64,000 nt of DNA from NCBI RefSeq assembly GCF_022483985.1, contig NZ_JAKVME010000001.1, forward strand, positions 2,418,001 through 2,482,000, read 5' to 3'. Origin of the DNA: Acetobacter sp. (GTDB lineage Bacteria; Pseudomonadota; Alphaproteobacteria; Acetobacterales; Acetobacteraceae). The notes below the pieces were generated by a model. The model worked only from the letters and a program-made list of their open reading frames with translations. It made no database searches and was not told where the DNA came from. Position numbers and translations under genes: made by a program. Numbering within the stretch: position 1 is the stretch's first letter; each line of letters begins with the position of its first letter. Shown piece after piece: positions 27,428 through 35,058 of the stretch.

Positions 27428-29398
27428 TTACAGACTCTCGCTCTTCATACCTTTTTCAGCAAAAGCGGCTGACAGAGCCTGCGCCATTTCCGCTTCCACC
27501 GACTTTTCCGAGAACGCTTCCCTCAGCAGTTTCCGCCCCAAGGCAGACTGCTCTTTCAGTCCGCTTTCATCAGCCCATAACGCCACAAGCCCGGCGACAA
27601 AGGCCTCCGTCTCCGCTGGCGCCACACAGGAACGCTGACCGTCCAGAAGCGGCAGCCCCTCCGCCGCCATAGGCGTCATCAGAACCGGGACGCCATGCGC
27701 CCAGCTTTCCAGTATCTTGCCCTTGATCCCCGCGCCAAAACGCAGCGGCGCCACCATCAGCCGCGCCTCTGCAAAAACACTGGCAATCTCCGGCTTGTAT
27801 CCTGCAAAGACCAGACCGTCACAGGCGAAGGAGAGTGTCTCCGCCGTCATGCCTGAACCGAACACCGTGATTTCCAGCGCGGGACTCAGACGGCGCAGGG
27901 CGGGCACAATCTCCGTCGCCAGCCAGCGCACGGCATCCCGGTTGGGAGCATGGCCGAAATGACCGAGAAAAATGATCCTGTCCCGTTTCGCCGGTCGATA
28001 CACGGTCCTTCCTACAGGAACCGCCCAACGCACGGTGACGGCCGCAGAAGACGGCACACTCTCCCTGATCCGCGCCGTTTCCTCATCCGAATGCGTGATC
28101 ACCACGTTGGAGCGCCAGATAACCATCCGCTCCCGCGCCTCGCTCTGGGCGGCAAGAATGGTCAGTTCGGGCCGCTGCTCGACCTGCGCCTGCCGCCGCA
28201 GACGGAGACTGTCGATGTCCGCCACAGACCAAAGAATCCGCGCCATCGGACAGAGACGCCGCGTCAGTTCCAGGTAGGCCGACGCATTGCCCAGACGATG
28301 CAGGTAAATCAGATCAAACGCCTCTCCAGCCCGTCTGAGAATGGCTTCGACCGACTCCCACAAAGGCGGCCTGAGAACCGTAATCTCCTGTTTTTCCAGT
28401 GACGCGAGAACATCTTCACGACAGCCGGAAATAAGGCTTGGGGTGAAGAATACTTTCAGGCCCGCCGCCTGTAGCGCTTTCATATGCGACAGCAGCGCCA
28501 CCGACGCCGCATCACGCCGCGTATCGGGTATCTGGTCATCAATCACCAGCACCTGACGCTGGACCGTGACGGCACGATTGCCTTCCTGCCGACGCAGACG
28601 GCGGATTTCACGGCGGGACGCCAGCCCCAGCGTGCCTTCCGCATCCTTTTTCCCAAGAGTCTCCAGACAGGACGACAGAAAATCAGCAGCGGTCCGAATC
28701 TTCTCCACATCGCACAGACCGCCAATCTCGCGGCTGGCGAGACGCATCATGGCCTGATCGAAAAAACCCTCCGCCGCTGGAAGAATTTTCATCCCGTCCG
28801 GAAAAGACACGCCAGTATCGAGGCGGATTTCAACAGTATGCGCCGTGAGCGGGTCCGGTGGCGACGTAAACAGAAACTCGAAACCGTATCGCCCGCTTCC
28901 CAGCCCCAGATCGCGAAGGTCACGGCGGAAACTGTTGGCTCGCAGAAAGGCGACTTCCTGACCGTCAAGCAGAACAGCCACTCCGACCGCACGCTCGGGA
29001 CGATCTTCGTCGCGTATCCACCCGGCGATGCGCTCGTGATCAAGGATGTCGATCGCGCCCCGTACACCCAGCACGGTCTGCTCGTCTGTCGGCATGGGCA
29101 CGAAAACAGGGGAGCCGTTGATCTGCTCCCCGTCGGGCAGCCTCACCTCGATCCGTGAAAAATCGTTTTCCGGGAGCGGCGGCATCCAGACATGACGAAA
29201 GGCGCAGTAACCGTCGCTGTGGCCGGGCTCCACAAGGTCTTCACGCCAGCTTTCGGCTGTCAGCAACGCGACCTGCACACCGTCACGGAAAACGGTGAGC
29301 GGGACAGGCGTGAACGGGTCCACCTCATCCCTCGCCCATCCCTCGATGACATACCGGTCCGCGCGATCGAGGAAGGCGCGATAGAGCGGACCGGTCAT
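27428..29398 (-). CDS. Glycosyltransferase (GT4-like) with two N-terminal GW modules
   Basis: A 656-residue protein. Residues about 15-98 and 117-203 are two copies of one module, each with a GWxRDE start (Gly20-Trp21; Gly126-Trp127), a following 'P..V.V..DG..VA.L.A.S.R.DL' pattern and an 'F' strand end. From about 280 the protein has GT-B features: VLVIDDQIPDTRRDAASVAL opening the N-lobe, and IIFLGHFGHAPNRDAVRWLA, LMVAPLRFGAGIKGKILE and HGVPVLMTP in the C-lobe, as in family 4 enzymes. It starts 11 bases after the Hint-domain gene, whose C-terminus has a third copy of the module. The start at 29398 is preferred; a longer frame runs antisense-like into the previous gene. Sugar and acceptor are unknown. 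Confidence 0.85.
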   Translation of the reverse strand: MTGPLYRAFLDRADRYVIEGWARDEVDPFTPVPLTVFRDGVQVALLTAESWREDLVEPGHSDGYCAFRHVWMPPLPENDFSRIEVRLPDGEQINGSPVFVPMPTDEQTVLGVRGAIDILDHERIAGWIRDEDRPERAVGVAVLLDGQEVAFLRANSFRRDLRDLGLGSGRYGFEFLFTSPPDPLTAHTVEIRLDTGVSFPDGMKILPAAEGFFDQAMMRLASREIGGLCDVEKIRTAADFLSSCLETLGKKDAEGTLGLASRREIRRLRRQEGNRAVTVQRQVLVIDDQIPDTRRDAASVALLSHMKALQAAGLKVFFTPSLISGCREDVLASLEKQEITVLRPPLWESVEAILRRAGEAFDLIYLHRLGNASAYLELTRRLCPMARILWSVADIDSLRLRRQAQVEQRPELTILAAQSEARERMVIWRSNVVITHSDEETARIRESVPSSAAVTVRWAVPVGRTVYRPAKRDRIIFLGHFGHAPNRDAVRWLATEIVPALRRLSPALEITVFGSGMTAETLSFACDGLVFAGYKPEIASVFAEARLMVAPLRFGAGIKGKILESWAHGVPVLMTPMAAEGLPLLDGQRSCVAPAETEAFVAGLVALWADESGLKEQSALGRKLLREAFSEKSVEAEMAQALSAAFAEKGMKSESL

Positions 29399-29409
29399 GC
29401 GGGACTGAC

Positions 29410-31341
29410 TCAGGCCGCTGCTTTCACGGCTGACACGGCCCGCAGCGAGAATGTGCCACTGACGGAGGTGACGCCTCGCGGCAGCCCAAACGTGAAGCCG
29501 TAGGCCGCAGCGCCGTTGCTCACCACGCCGCTCGGACCATCGGCCAGCGTCATGCCAATCACGCGTCCGTCCAGCAGCACTTCCAGCGCCACGGGCTCGG
29601 ATGGCGTCAGCAGATCGACAGCCCAGCCGGTCAACTGACGCTCCCTGTCGGACGCCAGCAGACCCAACCGCACGGTGCTGCCGGTATGGGCCGACAGGCG
29701 GTCGCGGATATGCTCCAGAACCGTGCCGTCTTCCAGACGCGGGGCGCAATAGACCGCCTCGACCGTCTCGGCGTCCGGATACAGTTCCGCAAACGTGCCA
29801 GCGTTGTGGAACATGCCGCGTGAGCCGTCATCGACGAAGCTTTCGGACGGAGCACCCTCGGCCAGCAGCAGATCATGGCTTTCAAGCTCGATGTGAATAT
29901 AGTCCACCCGCTCGCCGATGCTGTCGAAATGGATGGAGCCGCCGTTGACCAGACAGTGCGCCGGGATCAGATAGCCCTCCACGCACATGGCGTGCAGCGG
30001 CGAAACCGTCAGCGCCCGCTTCGGCAGGCTGGACCCCAGAGACCCCTTCTCGAAGGTCACGGGAATCAGGTCCGGGTTGCCGCGGGCGAACACGCCGTCA
30101 TAGGCGCGGCGGCCGATCCAGCGGATGGGACGCAGCACGCCGGACGCCGTGCGGACCAGATCGCCGATTGCCAGCGCCTCGACCGGGGTTTCACCCGCCG
30201 CCGTGGCGATCAGCGTGCCGGGGCAATAGCACGGCGCGGGGGTGCCGTAGTCGATCAACGTGCTGCCGTCAGTGTCGATTGTGACGAGCAGTTTGGTCGG
30301 ATCATAGACACCGTCGAACAGGATGGTCTCGCTGACGCCGTCGCGGGTGATGGTCAGTCTGTTGTCGCCGCTGAACGTGTAGTCCGGCGTGCCGGTGCCT
30401 GTCAGGTCGGTGATGTCGATCGTGCCGCCGTTGAACACGAGACGGTCCGTGAACAGCGTGTCTTTCGACACGTCCAGCCTGCCGCCATTCTCAAGCGTGA
30501 TGTCCGTCAGCGTCGCGCCGCTGCCTGCGCTCAGAACGCCGCCGGAGCCAATATCAGCGTCACTCACCGTTCCGCCAGTGGAAACGTTGATCCCAGCACC
30601 GTCGTTGACTTTCACACCGACAACAGCGGCTCCGTTATAAACCTCCACCAGTGCACCACGATTGATTGTCGTATTGTAGGCAACGGCTCCCGCACCAGAG
30701 AGCTGCTGGAAAGACAGACCATTCAGCGTCGTGTCACGCGCTACGCCACCTGGCTCAACGAGCTGCAAGCCACCGCTGACCATTGTGTCAATAGCAACGC
30801 CGCCACTGGCAATATCCTGCTCCGCCCTGTAGCCCACCAGGGTATTTCGGGCGAGACCACCAGAGTCAATTACCTGCTCGGCAGGCGCCACCACCTGCCC
30901 GATGGGTAATCCATCGCTGCTCTCAATTGGAAGATATTGCGTTGTAAAGCTTGCTCCGTAGGCCTCGCCTCCGGCGTAAACATCCTGCTCAACAGAGCAC
31001 GTAAAGTAATTGCCGTCACCAGACGCACTGATGTAACCGGAAAATATGCCGTTTGTGCTCAGGCCGTAAACATTCTCCTGCGAACTCTGAAAACGTGTGG
31101 GAGAAGCCCCGCCCCACCCCGTCACGTCCACAGCCGATGTAAAATAGGAGGCTCCGCCAGCTTCCACGGTCACCACATCACCCGGCCTGAGCATAGCCGA
31201 CGTCAATACTCCACCGCTGCTGACCACCGTCTCGCGGGCAGTTCCTGTGCCGCCACCCGGATAGACGACCGACCCGCTCGTTACATCACCGGAACTTGTA
31301 GTTGCGCCAGAAACAGAACCGCCATTTGTTACGCTCGCCAT
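29410..31341 (-). CDS. Hint-domain surface protein with AIDA-like repeats and GW module
   Basis: A 643-residue protein with no classical signal peptide. Residues up to about 300 are Gly/Ser/Thr/Val-rich repeats of the AIDA/autotransporter type (GGVAIDTMVSGGLQLVEPGG; ARDTTLNG), forming a likely beta-helix. A Hint_2-type domain follows, starting at Cys371-Tyr-Cys373 in CYCPGTLIATAAGETPVEAL and continuing WIGRRAYDGV, ALTVSPLHAMCVEG and NGGSIHFD. The last 80 residues form a GW module (Gly572-Trp573) like those in the next gene. Hint domains can cleave or ligate the chain autocatalytically; whether this one is active is unknown. The ATG at 31341 has GAGGAAAG upstream. Confidence 0.85.
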   Translation of the reverse strand: MASVTNGGSVSGATTSSGDVTSGSVVYPGGGTGTARETVVSSGGVLTSAMLRPGDVVTVEAGGASYFTSAVDVTGWGGASPTRFQSSQENVYGLSTNGIFSGYISASGDGNYFTCSVEQDVYAGGEAYGASFTTQYLPIESSDGLPIGQVVAPAEQVIDSGGLARNTLVGYRAEQDIASGGVAIDTMVSGGLQLVEPGGVARDTTLNGLSFQQLSGAGAVAYNTTINRGALVEVYNGAAVVGVKVNDGAGINVSTGGTVSDADIGSGGVLSAGSGATLTDITLENGGRLDVSKDTLFTDRLVFNGGTIDITDLTGTGTPDYTFSGDNRLTITRDGVSETILFDGVYDPTKLLVTIDTDGSTLIDYGTPAPCYCPGTLIATAAGETPVEALAIGDLVRTASGVLRPIRWIGRRAYDGVFARGNPDLIPVTFEKGSLGSSLPKRALTVSPLHAMCVEGYLIPAHCLVNGGSIHFDSIGERVDYIHIELESHDLLLAEGAPSESFVDDGSRGMFHNAGTFAELYPDAETVEAVYCAPRLEDGTVLEHIRDRLSAHTGSTVRLGLLASDRERQLTGWAVDLLTPSEPVALEVLLDGRVIGMTLADGPSGVVSNGAAAYGFTFGLPRGVTSVSGTFSLRAVSAVKAAA

Positions 31342-31481
31342 CAGGACTTTCCTCAAACCTGTCTGATGCGCCCACAGCCGAACCGTTAACAACATGAAAA
31401 GGACGCCAATATTTAGTTACATATTAACACAAAAGCGTCCCATCAAAAATAAATAAGGAATATACCTGTTTCAGGTCGCGA

Positions 31482-32597
31482 TTACTGCCTGTGCGGCAGT
31501 TTCCGCACAACGCCCGCCACACCAGCCGCAAGCGAGCGGTAGGCCTTCGCGGCCTCGCTTTTCGGTGCTCTCACCACAATCGGTGCGCCCTCGTCGGCGC
31601 TGAGGCGGATATCGGCCAGCAGCGGAATCTCGCCGAGGAACGGCACATCGAGCCGTCGCGCCTCTTCCCGTGCGCCGCCGTGACCGAACAGTTCCGTGCG
31701 ATGATTGCAGTTCGGGCAGCAGAAATAGGACATGTTCTCCACAAGTCCCAGAACAGGCACTTTGGTCTTCTCGAACATCGCCACGCCACGCCGCGCATCC
31801 AGCAGGGCAATGTCTTGCGGCGTCGAAACAATGATCGCGCCGCTCAGGACAGCTTTCTGCGCCAGAGTGAGCTGCGCGTCTCCCGTTCCGGGCGGCATGT
31901 CGATCACCAGAACATCCAGTTCGCCCCACGCGACATCGCCGAGAAGCTGGCCGATCGCGCCCATCACCATCGGGCCACGCCAGACCATCGCCTGCGTCTC
32001 ATCCACCAGCATCCCGATGGACATGGCTTTCAGACCCCATGCCTCAGCCGGGATCAGCTTGCCGTCACGGACTTCGGGCTTGCCGCTGACACCGAGCATA
32101 CGCGGGAGCGAGGGGCCGTGGACATCGGCGTCCATCAGTCCGACCGACAGTCCTTCCAGCGCCAGTCCCGCCGCCAGATTGACGGCGGTGGTCGATTTGC
32201 CGACGCCGCCCTTGCCGGACGAGACGGCGATCACGGTGCGGACCTGCGGCAGCAGCGGTTCGGACGCGTCCTTGTTCCCGACGCCGCCGAGAGGCCGGTG
32301 ACCGCCTCCGGCTTTTGGCTCCGGAGAAGATGCTGTCGGACGATGCGCCGTCAGCAGCACGCTCGCGCGCCATTCCGGGAAAGCCCGGTCAAGCGCCTGC
32401 TCTGCGGCGGCGGCGCTTTTTTCCAGATGCGCCGCCAGAGCCGGTTCCACGGCCAGCGTCAGGCGGATGCGCCCCGCGACGGTCTGACACGCCTCGATCC
32501 GCCCGATTTCCAGCAGCGACCGCCCGCTGGTCGGCTCACGGACACCCCGGATGACTGTCTCGATTTCCTCACGCGAGGGCACCTTCTGCGCGGCCAT
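31482..32597 (-). CDS. mrp: Mrp/NBP35-family Fe-S cluster carrier ATPase
   Basis: A 371-residue P-loop protein (ApbC/Mrp) that carries or delivers [4Fe-4S] clusters. The N-terminal about 95 residues form a MIP18/DUF59-like domain (VIRGVREPTSGRSLLEIGRI). The deviant Walker A motif is SSGKGGVGKSTT (about 126-137), followed by LMDADVHGPSLPRML and VLVIDMPPGTGDAQLTL. The cluster-binding C-terminal CxxC is in FCCPNCNHRTELFG. The start at 32597 matches the family N-terminus and has AGAGG upstream; the frame extends 43 codons further without support. It precedes the Hint-domain gene by about 140 bp but no functional link is evident. Confidence 0.95.
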   Translation of the reverse strand: MAAQKVPSREEIETVIRGVREPTSGRSLLEIGRIEACQTVAGRIRLTLAVEPALAAHLEKSAAAAEQALDRAFPEWRASVLLTAHRPTASSPEPKAGGGHRPLGGVGNKDASEPLLPQVRTVIAVSSGKGGVGKSTTAVNLAAGLALEGLSVGLMDADVHGPSLPRMLGVSGKPEVRDGKLIPAEAWGLKAMSIGMLVDETQAMVWRGPMVMGAIGQLLGDVAWGELDVLVIDMPPGTGDAQLTLAQKAVLSGAIIVSTPQDIALLDARRGVAMFEKTKVPVLGLVENMSYFCCPNCNHRTELFGHGGAREEARRLDVPFLGEIPLLADIRLSADEGAPIVVRAPKSEAAKAYRSLAAGVAGVVRKLPHRQ

Positions 32598-32919
32598 GAC
32601 ATCGCCTCTTTTATCTGCTGTTTGGTGCTTATGACGTTTATGAGCCGAAACGGCCAGATGGAAGCCCCGCCACCCTTTCAGCAGCCAGTCCTTCACCGGA
32701 ACGCCTCGTAAAGCATTTCCGGCCATGCTGCGGCATGCGATTGATCTCCAGACCAGAGCGTCATGACCGTTGCTCCATGAAAGAATGTTGCATGGATACC
32801 AGCGTTTTCCAAAAACGCCTCAGACGCCTCCGTCGTGGCTCTCACCCTTCCGTGAATGATTGCTATAAGGCGCGGGTCTCCGGCGACCACTCCATTGTCG
32901 CATCCATGCAGGACAGGAC
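32598..32919. other. Divergent intergenic region between mrp and opgC-like gene
   Basis: The 322-bp region must carry promoters for both genes. A TATAAG at about 32869 is a possible -10 element for the rightward gene. A leftward frame (32974-32693) reads protein-like over its last 50 codons, but it has no credible start and overlaps the opgC-like gene, so it is not called. Confidence 0.4.
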
Positions 32920-34131
32920 ATGACCGCCACGAACTCCGCCTTTCCGCCTTCCGATCACGCCCCGTCCGAAACACGGACTGACAGGACCACAGCCGCCGGG
33001 ACCAATCCGCCTGCCACCAGACGCGCCCGCGATCACCGTGTCGATGCCCTGCGTGGCATTGCGCTGCTGATGATGTTCGTGGACCACATGCCGCAGAACC
33101 TCCTCAACCGGCTGACCATCCGCAATCTCGGCTTTGCCGATGCCGCGGAGATTTTCGTGCTGCTGGCCGGCTACGCCTCATGGCTGGCGTACGGACGCGG
33201 CTTTCCGAAACACGGCGTGCCGGAGACGCTCCGCAAGATCGCCGTGCGCTGTGGAAAGCTCTATATCGCGCAGGCGCTGATGATGCTGTCCTCTGTCGTC
33301 ATCATCCGCACATGGCGCAGCTTCACACCCGTTCCCGTCGATTTTCTGGAACCGGAGCTGGCGCACGGTCTCGCCAATTTCTGGCGTGTCTTTCTACTGG
33401 ACGCCCTGCCGTCCAACCTGAACATCCTGCCGCTCTACATGGTGCTTCTGGCGGCCTTTCCGCTGATGTACTGCGTGATCCGGTTCAATCGCTTTCTGGC
33501 GCTGGGACTGAGCTGCGCCTTGTGGCTGCTGATCAATCTCGACCCCAGTGTCAATTTCCCCAACTGGCTTGATCCGGATGGGTGGTATTTCGATCCGCTG
33601 GCATGGCAGTTCCTGTTCGTACTCGGCGCGTGCGGAGCGATCGAGGCCAGCCGCCACAACGGAGATCTCCCCTCCTTTTCCTGGCTGAAAATTCTCTGCG
33701 GGGGCTATCTGATGTTCTCGCTGCTTGAGGCCTTTCCGTGGACACAGTGGGGATTGCCGACCATCCGCCCGCTCGCCCTGCCCTCTCCCGACAAAAGCAC
33801 GCTGGCTCCTTTGCGGCTGCTGGATGTGCTGTCCATCTTCTATCTGGTGCAGTCCTCACAACTGGCCCGGCAATTCTCGGAAACAAGGCTGGGACAGGCG
33901 CTGGCGCTGTGCGGGCGTCATTCGCTGGAAGTCTTTACGGTCGGCACCGTTCTCGACCTGATCGGCCGTCTGATCTTCACCACATTCGGAGAAGGATGGC
34001 TGCTTCAGATCGCGATCAACATTGCAGGTCTGTGGATTCTCTACTGCGTGACGGTTGTCTACGAGCGTAAGCGTAACCGGGCGCGCGAGCTGATGAAGCC
34101 ATCGGAACCGCAGCAGCCTGCCGCCTCCTGA
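32920..34131 (+). CDS. opgC: OpgC-family membrane acyltransferase-like protein
   Basis: A 403-residue polytopic membrane protein with about ten helices. The OpgC signature is at the N-terminus after a disordered 40-residue leader: DHRVDALRGIALLMMFVDHMPQNLLNRLTIRNLGFADAAEIFVLLAGY, followed by GRGFPKHG. OpgC adds succinyl groups to osmoregulated periplasmic glucans; members in other bacteria may acylate other periplasmic glycans. A downstream SGNH hydrolase begins about 55 bases later on the same strand, and the two may form a modification/de-modification pair. The symbol reflects family membership; glucan synthesis genes (opgG/H) are not in the window. Confidence 0.85.
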   Translation: MTATNSAFPPSDHAPSETRTDRTTAAGTNPPATRRARDHRVDALRGIALLMMFVDHMPQNLLNRLTIRNLGFADAAEIFVLLAGYASWLAYGRGFPKHGVPETLRKIAVRCGKLYIAQALMMLSSVVIIRTWRSFTPVPVDFLEPELAHGLANFWRVFLLDALPSNLNILPLYMVLLAAFPLMYCVIRFNRFLALGLSCALWLLINLDPSVNFPNWLDPDGWYFDPLAWQFLFVLGACGAIEASRHNGDLPSFSWLKILCGGYLMFSLLEAFPWTQWGLPTIRPLALPSPDKSTLAPLRLLDVLSIFYLVQSSQLARQFSETRLGQALALCGRHSLEVFTVGTVLDLIGRLIFTTFGEGWLLQIAINIAGLWILYCVTVVYERKRNRARELMKPSEPQQPAAS

Positions 34132-34186
34132 TCCTTTTGCCACCCCTATGGTGGTGACGCCGCCAACAGACACAGGAACACCGACA

Positions 34187-34810
34187 ATGAGCCATTTTCC
34201 CCGTCTGACCCGGCTGTTGCAGGCCGGCTCCTCCGTGAAGATCTGCCTGTTCGGCTCCTCCACTGTTGAAGGCATCGGGGCAAGCGCGCCGGAGTATGGA
34301 CTATGCCCGGTCGTGGAGCGGACACTGCAACCCTTCATGCCCAACGGCGTGACCATCATCAATCGCGGCATCGGCGGCAATGGAGCCGAGGAAATGCATG
34401 CCCGGCTTCAGGACGTGATCGACGATCGCGCCGATCTGGTCATCTGGCAGGGCGGCACCAATGACGTCTGGAAAGAGCAGCCCGTCTCGGGCTTCATTGA
34501 TCGGACCCGGGATGATCTGGAGCGTCTGCGTCGGGCAGACGGATGTGATCTGGGCATGATCGGACCGCAATGGTGCAAGATGATGGAAGAGCTGCCGAAT
34601 TTCCCGGCTTTCCGGGATGCCGTTCCGGCGCTTGCCATCGAGATGAATATCCCGTTTTTCAACCGCTACGCGCTGATGAAATCATGGTCCGCCGAGCATG
34701 GCATGACCCGCGAGCAGCTTTCCCCCGATGGGCTGCATCTGGGTGATTTCGGCTACAGGCTGCTGGGCGAGGCCGTGGCGCGCTGGATTGTCGAGCTGAC
34801 GGGGATTTAG
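34187..34810 (+). CDS. SGNH/GDSL-family hydrolase
   Basis: A 207-residue serine hydrolase with the SGNH blocks: block I CLFGSSTVEG (Ser nucleophile), block II Gly in RGIGGNGAEE, block III GGTNDVW (Asn), and block V DGLHLGDFG (Asp and His). Such enzymes deacylate lipids or glycans. There is no signal peptide, so action is cytoplasmic unless exported by another route. The ATG at 34187 is chosen because AGGA lies 9 bases upstream; an ATG at 34148 is in frame but lacks a site. It follows the OpgC-like gene and may act on the same acylated glycan. An intergenic repeat starts at its stop codon. Confidence 0.85.
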   Translation: MSHFPRLTRLLQAGSSVKICLFGSSTVEGIGASAPEYGLCPVVERTLQPFMPNGVTIINRGIGGNGAEEMHARLQDVIDDRADLVIWQGGTNDVWKEQPVSGFIDRTRDDLERLRRADGCDLGMIGPQWCKMMEELPNFPAFRDAVPALAIEMNIPFFNRYALMKSWSAEHGMTREQLSPDGLHLGDFGYRLLGEAVARWIVELTGI

Positions 34811-34912
34811 AGCATCATCCGATCAGGTGGAATCATCTGATCGGCTAAAGAGCTTCTCGACAAAACAATGATCCAGAGTCGTTTACGTGAACCGGCGTGA
34901 ACGGATACGGCT
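34806..34912 (+). repeat. Intergenic palindromic repeat, copy 2
   Basis: The element starts at the TAG stop of the SGNH hydrolase: TTTAGAGCATCATC, then the palindrome CCGATCAG ... CTGATCGG, then CTAAAGAG, a variable stretch with AAACAA, and GTGAACCGGCGTGAACGG. Order and spacing of the blocks match the copy at 3228-3330. Further small inverted repeats follow at 34951-34967 (TCGGG/CCCGA) and 34974-34994 (CAAAGGG/CCCTTTG). Confidence 0.72.
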
Positions 34913-35058
34913 TCAGGTTCACGCATCTGTTGGATGTCATCGCGCGTTTCTCGGGGTTTTGTCCCGAACTCCACAAAGGGACGTGGCCCCTTTGATCCCG
35001 ATCAGTTAAATTAACAAGGGAGCGGGGGAATCTGTGATCCCTTACGGGCGCAGGCAGA

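Noticed and set aside
29410-31341. Possible CRISPR or tandem DNA repeats in the repetitive part of the Hint gene
   Set aside because: The repeats are protein-level AIDA-like repeats in a coding frame; there are no identical spaced direct repeats.
31491-32711. A 406-codon rightward frame opposite mrp
   Set aside because: Antisense of mrp, which has all its functional motifs.
32693-32974. A 93-codon leftward frame upstream of mrp
   Set aside because: The last part reads protein-like, but there is no usable start and the frame overlaps the opgC-like start; no family recognised.
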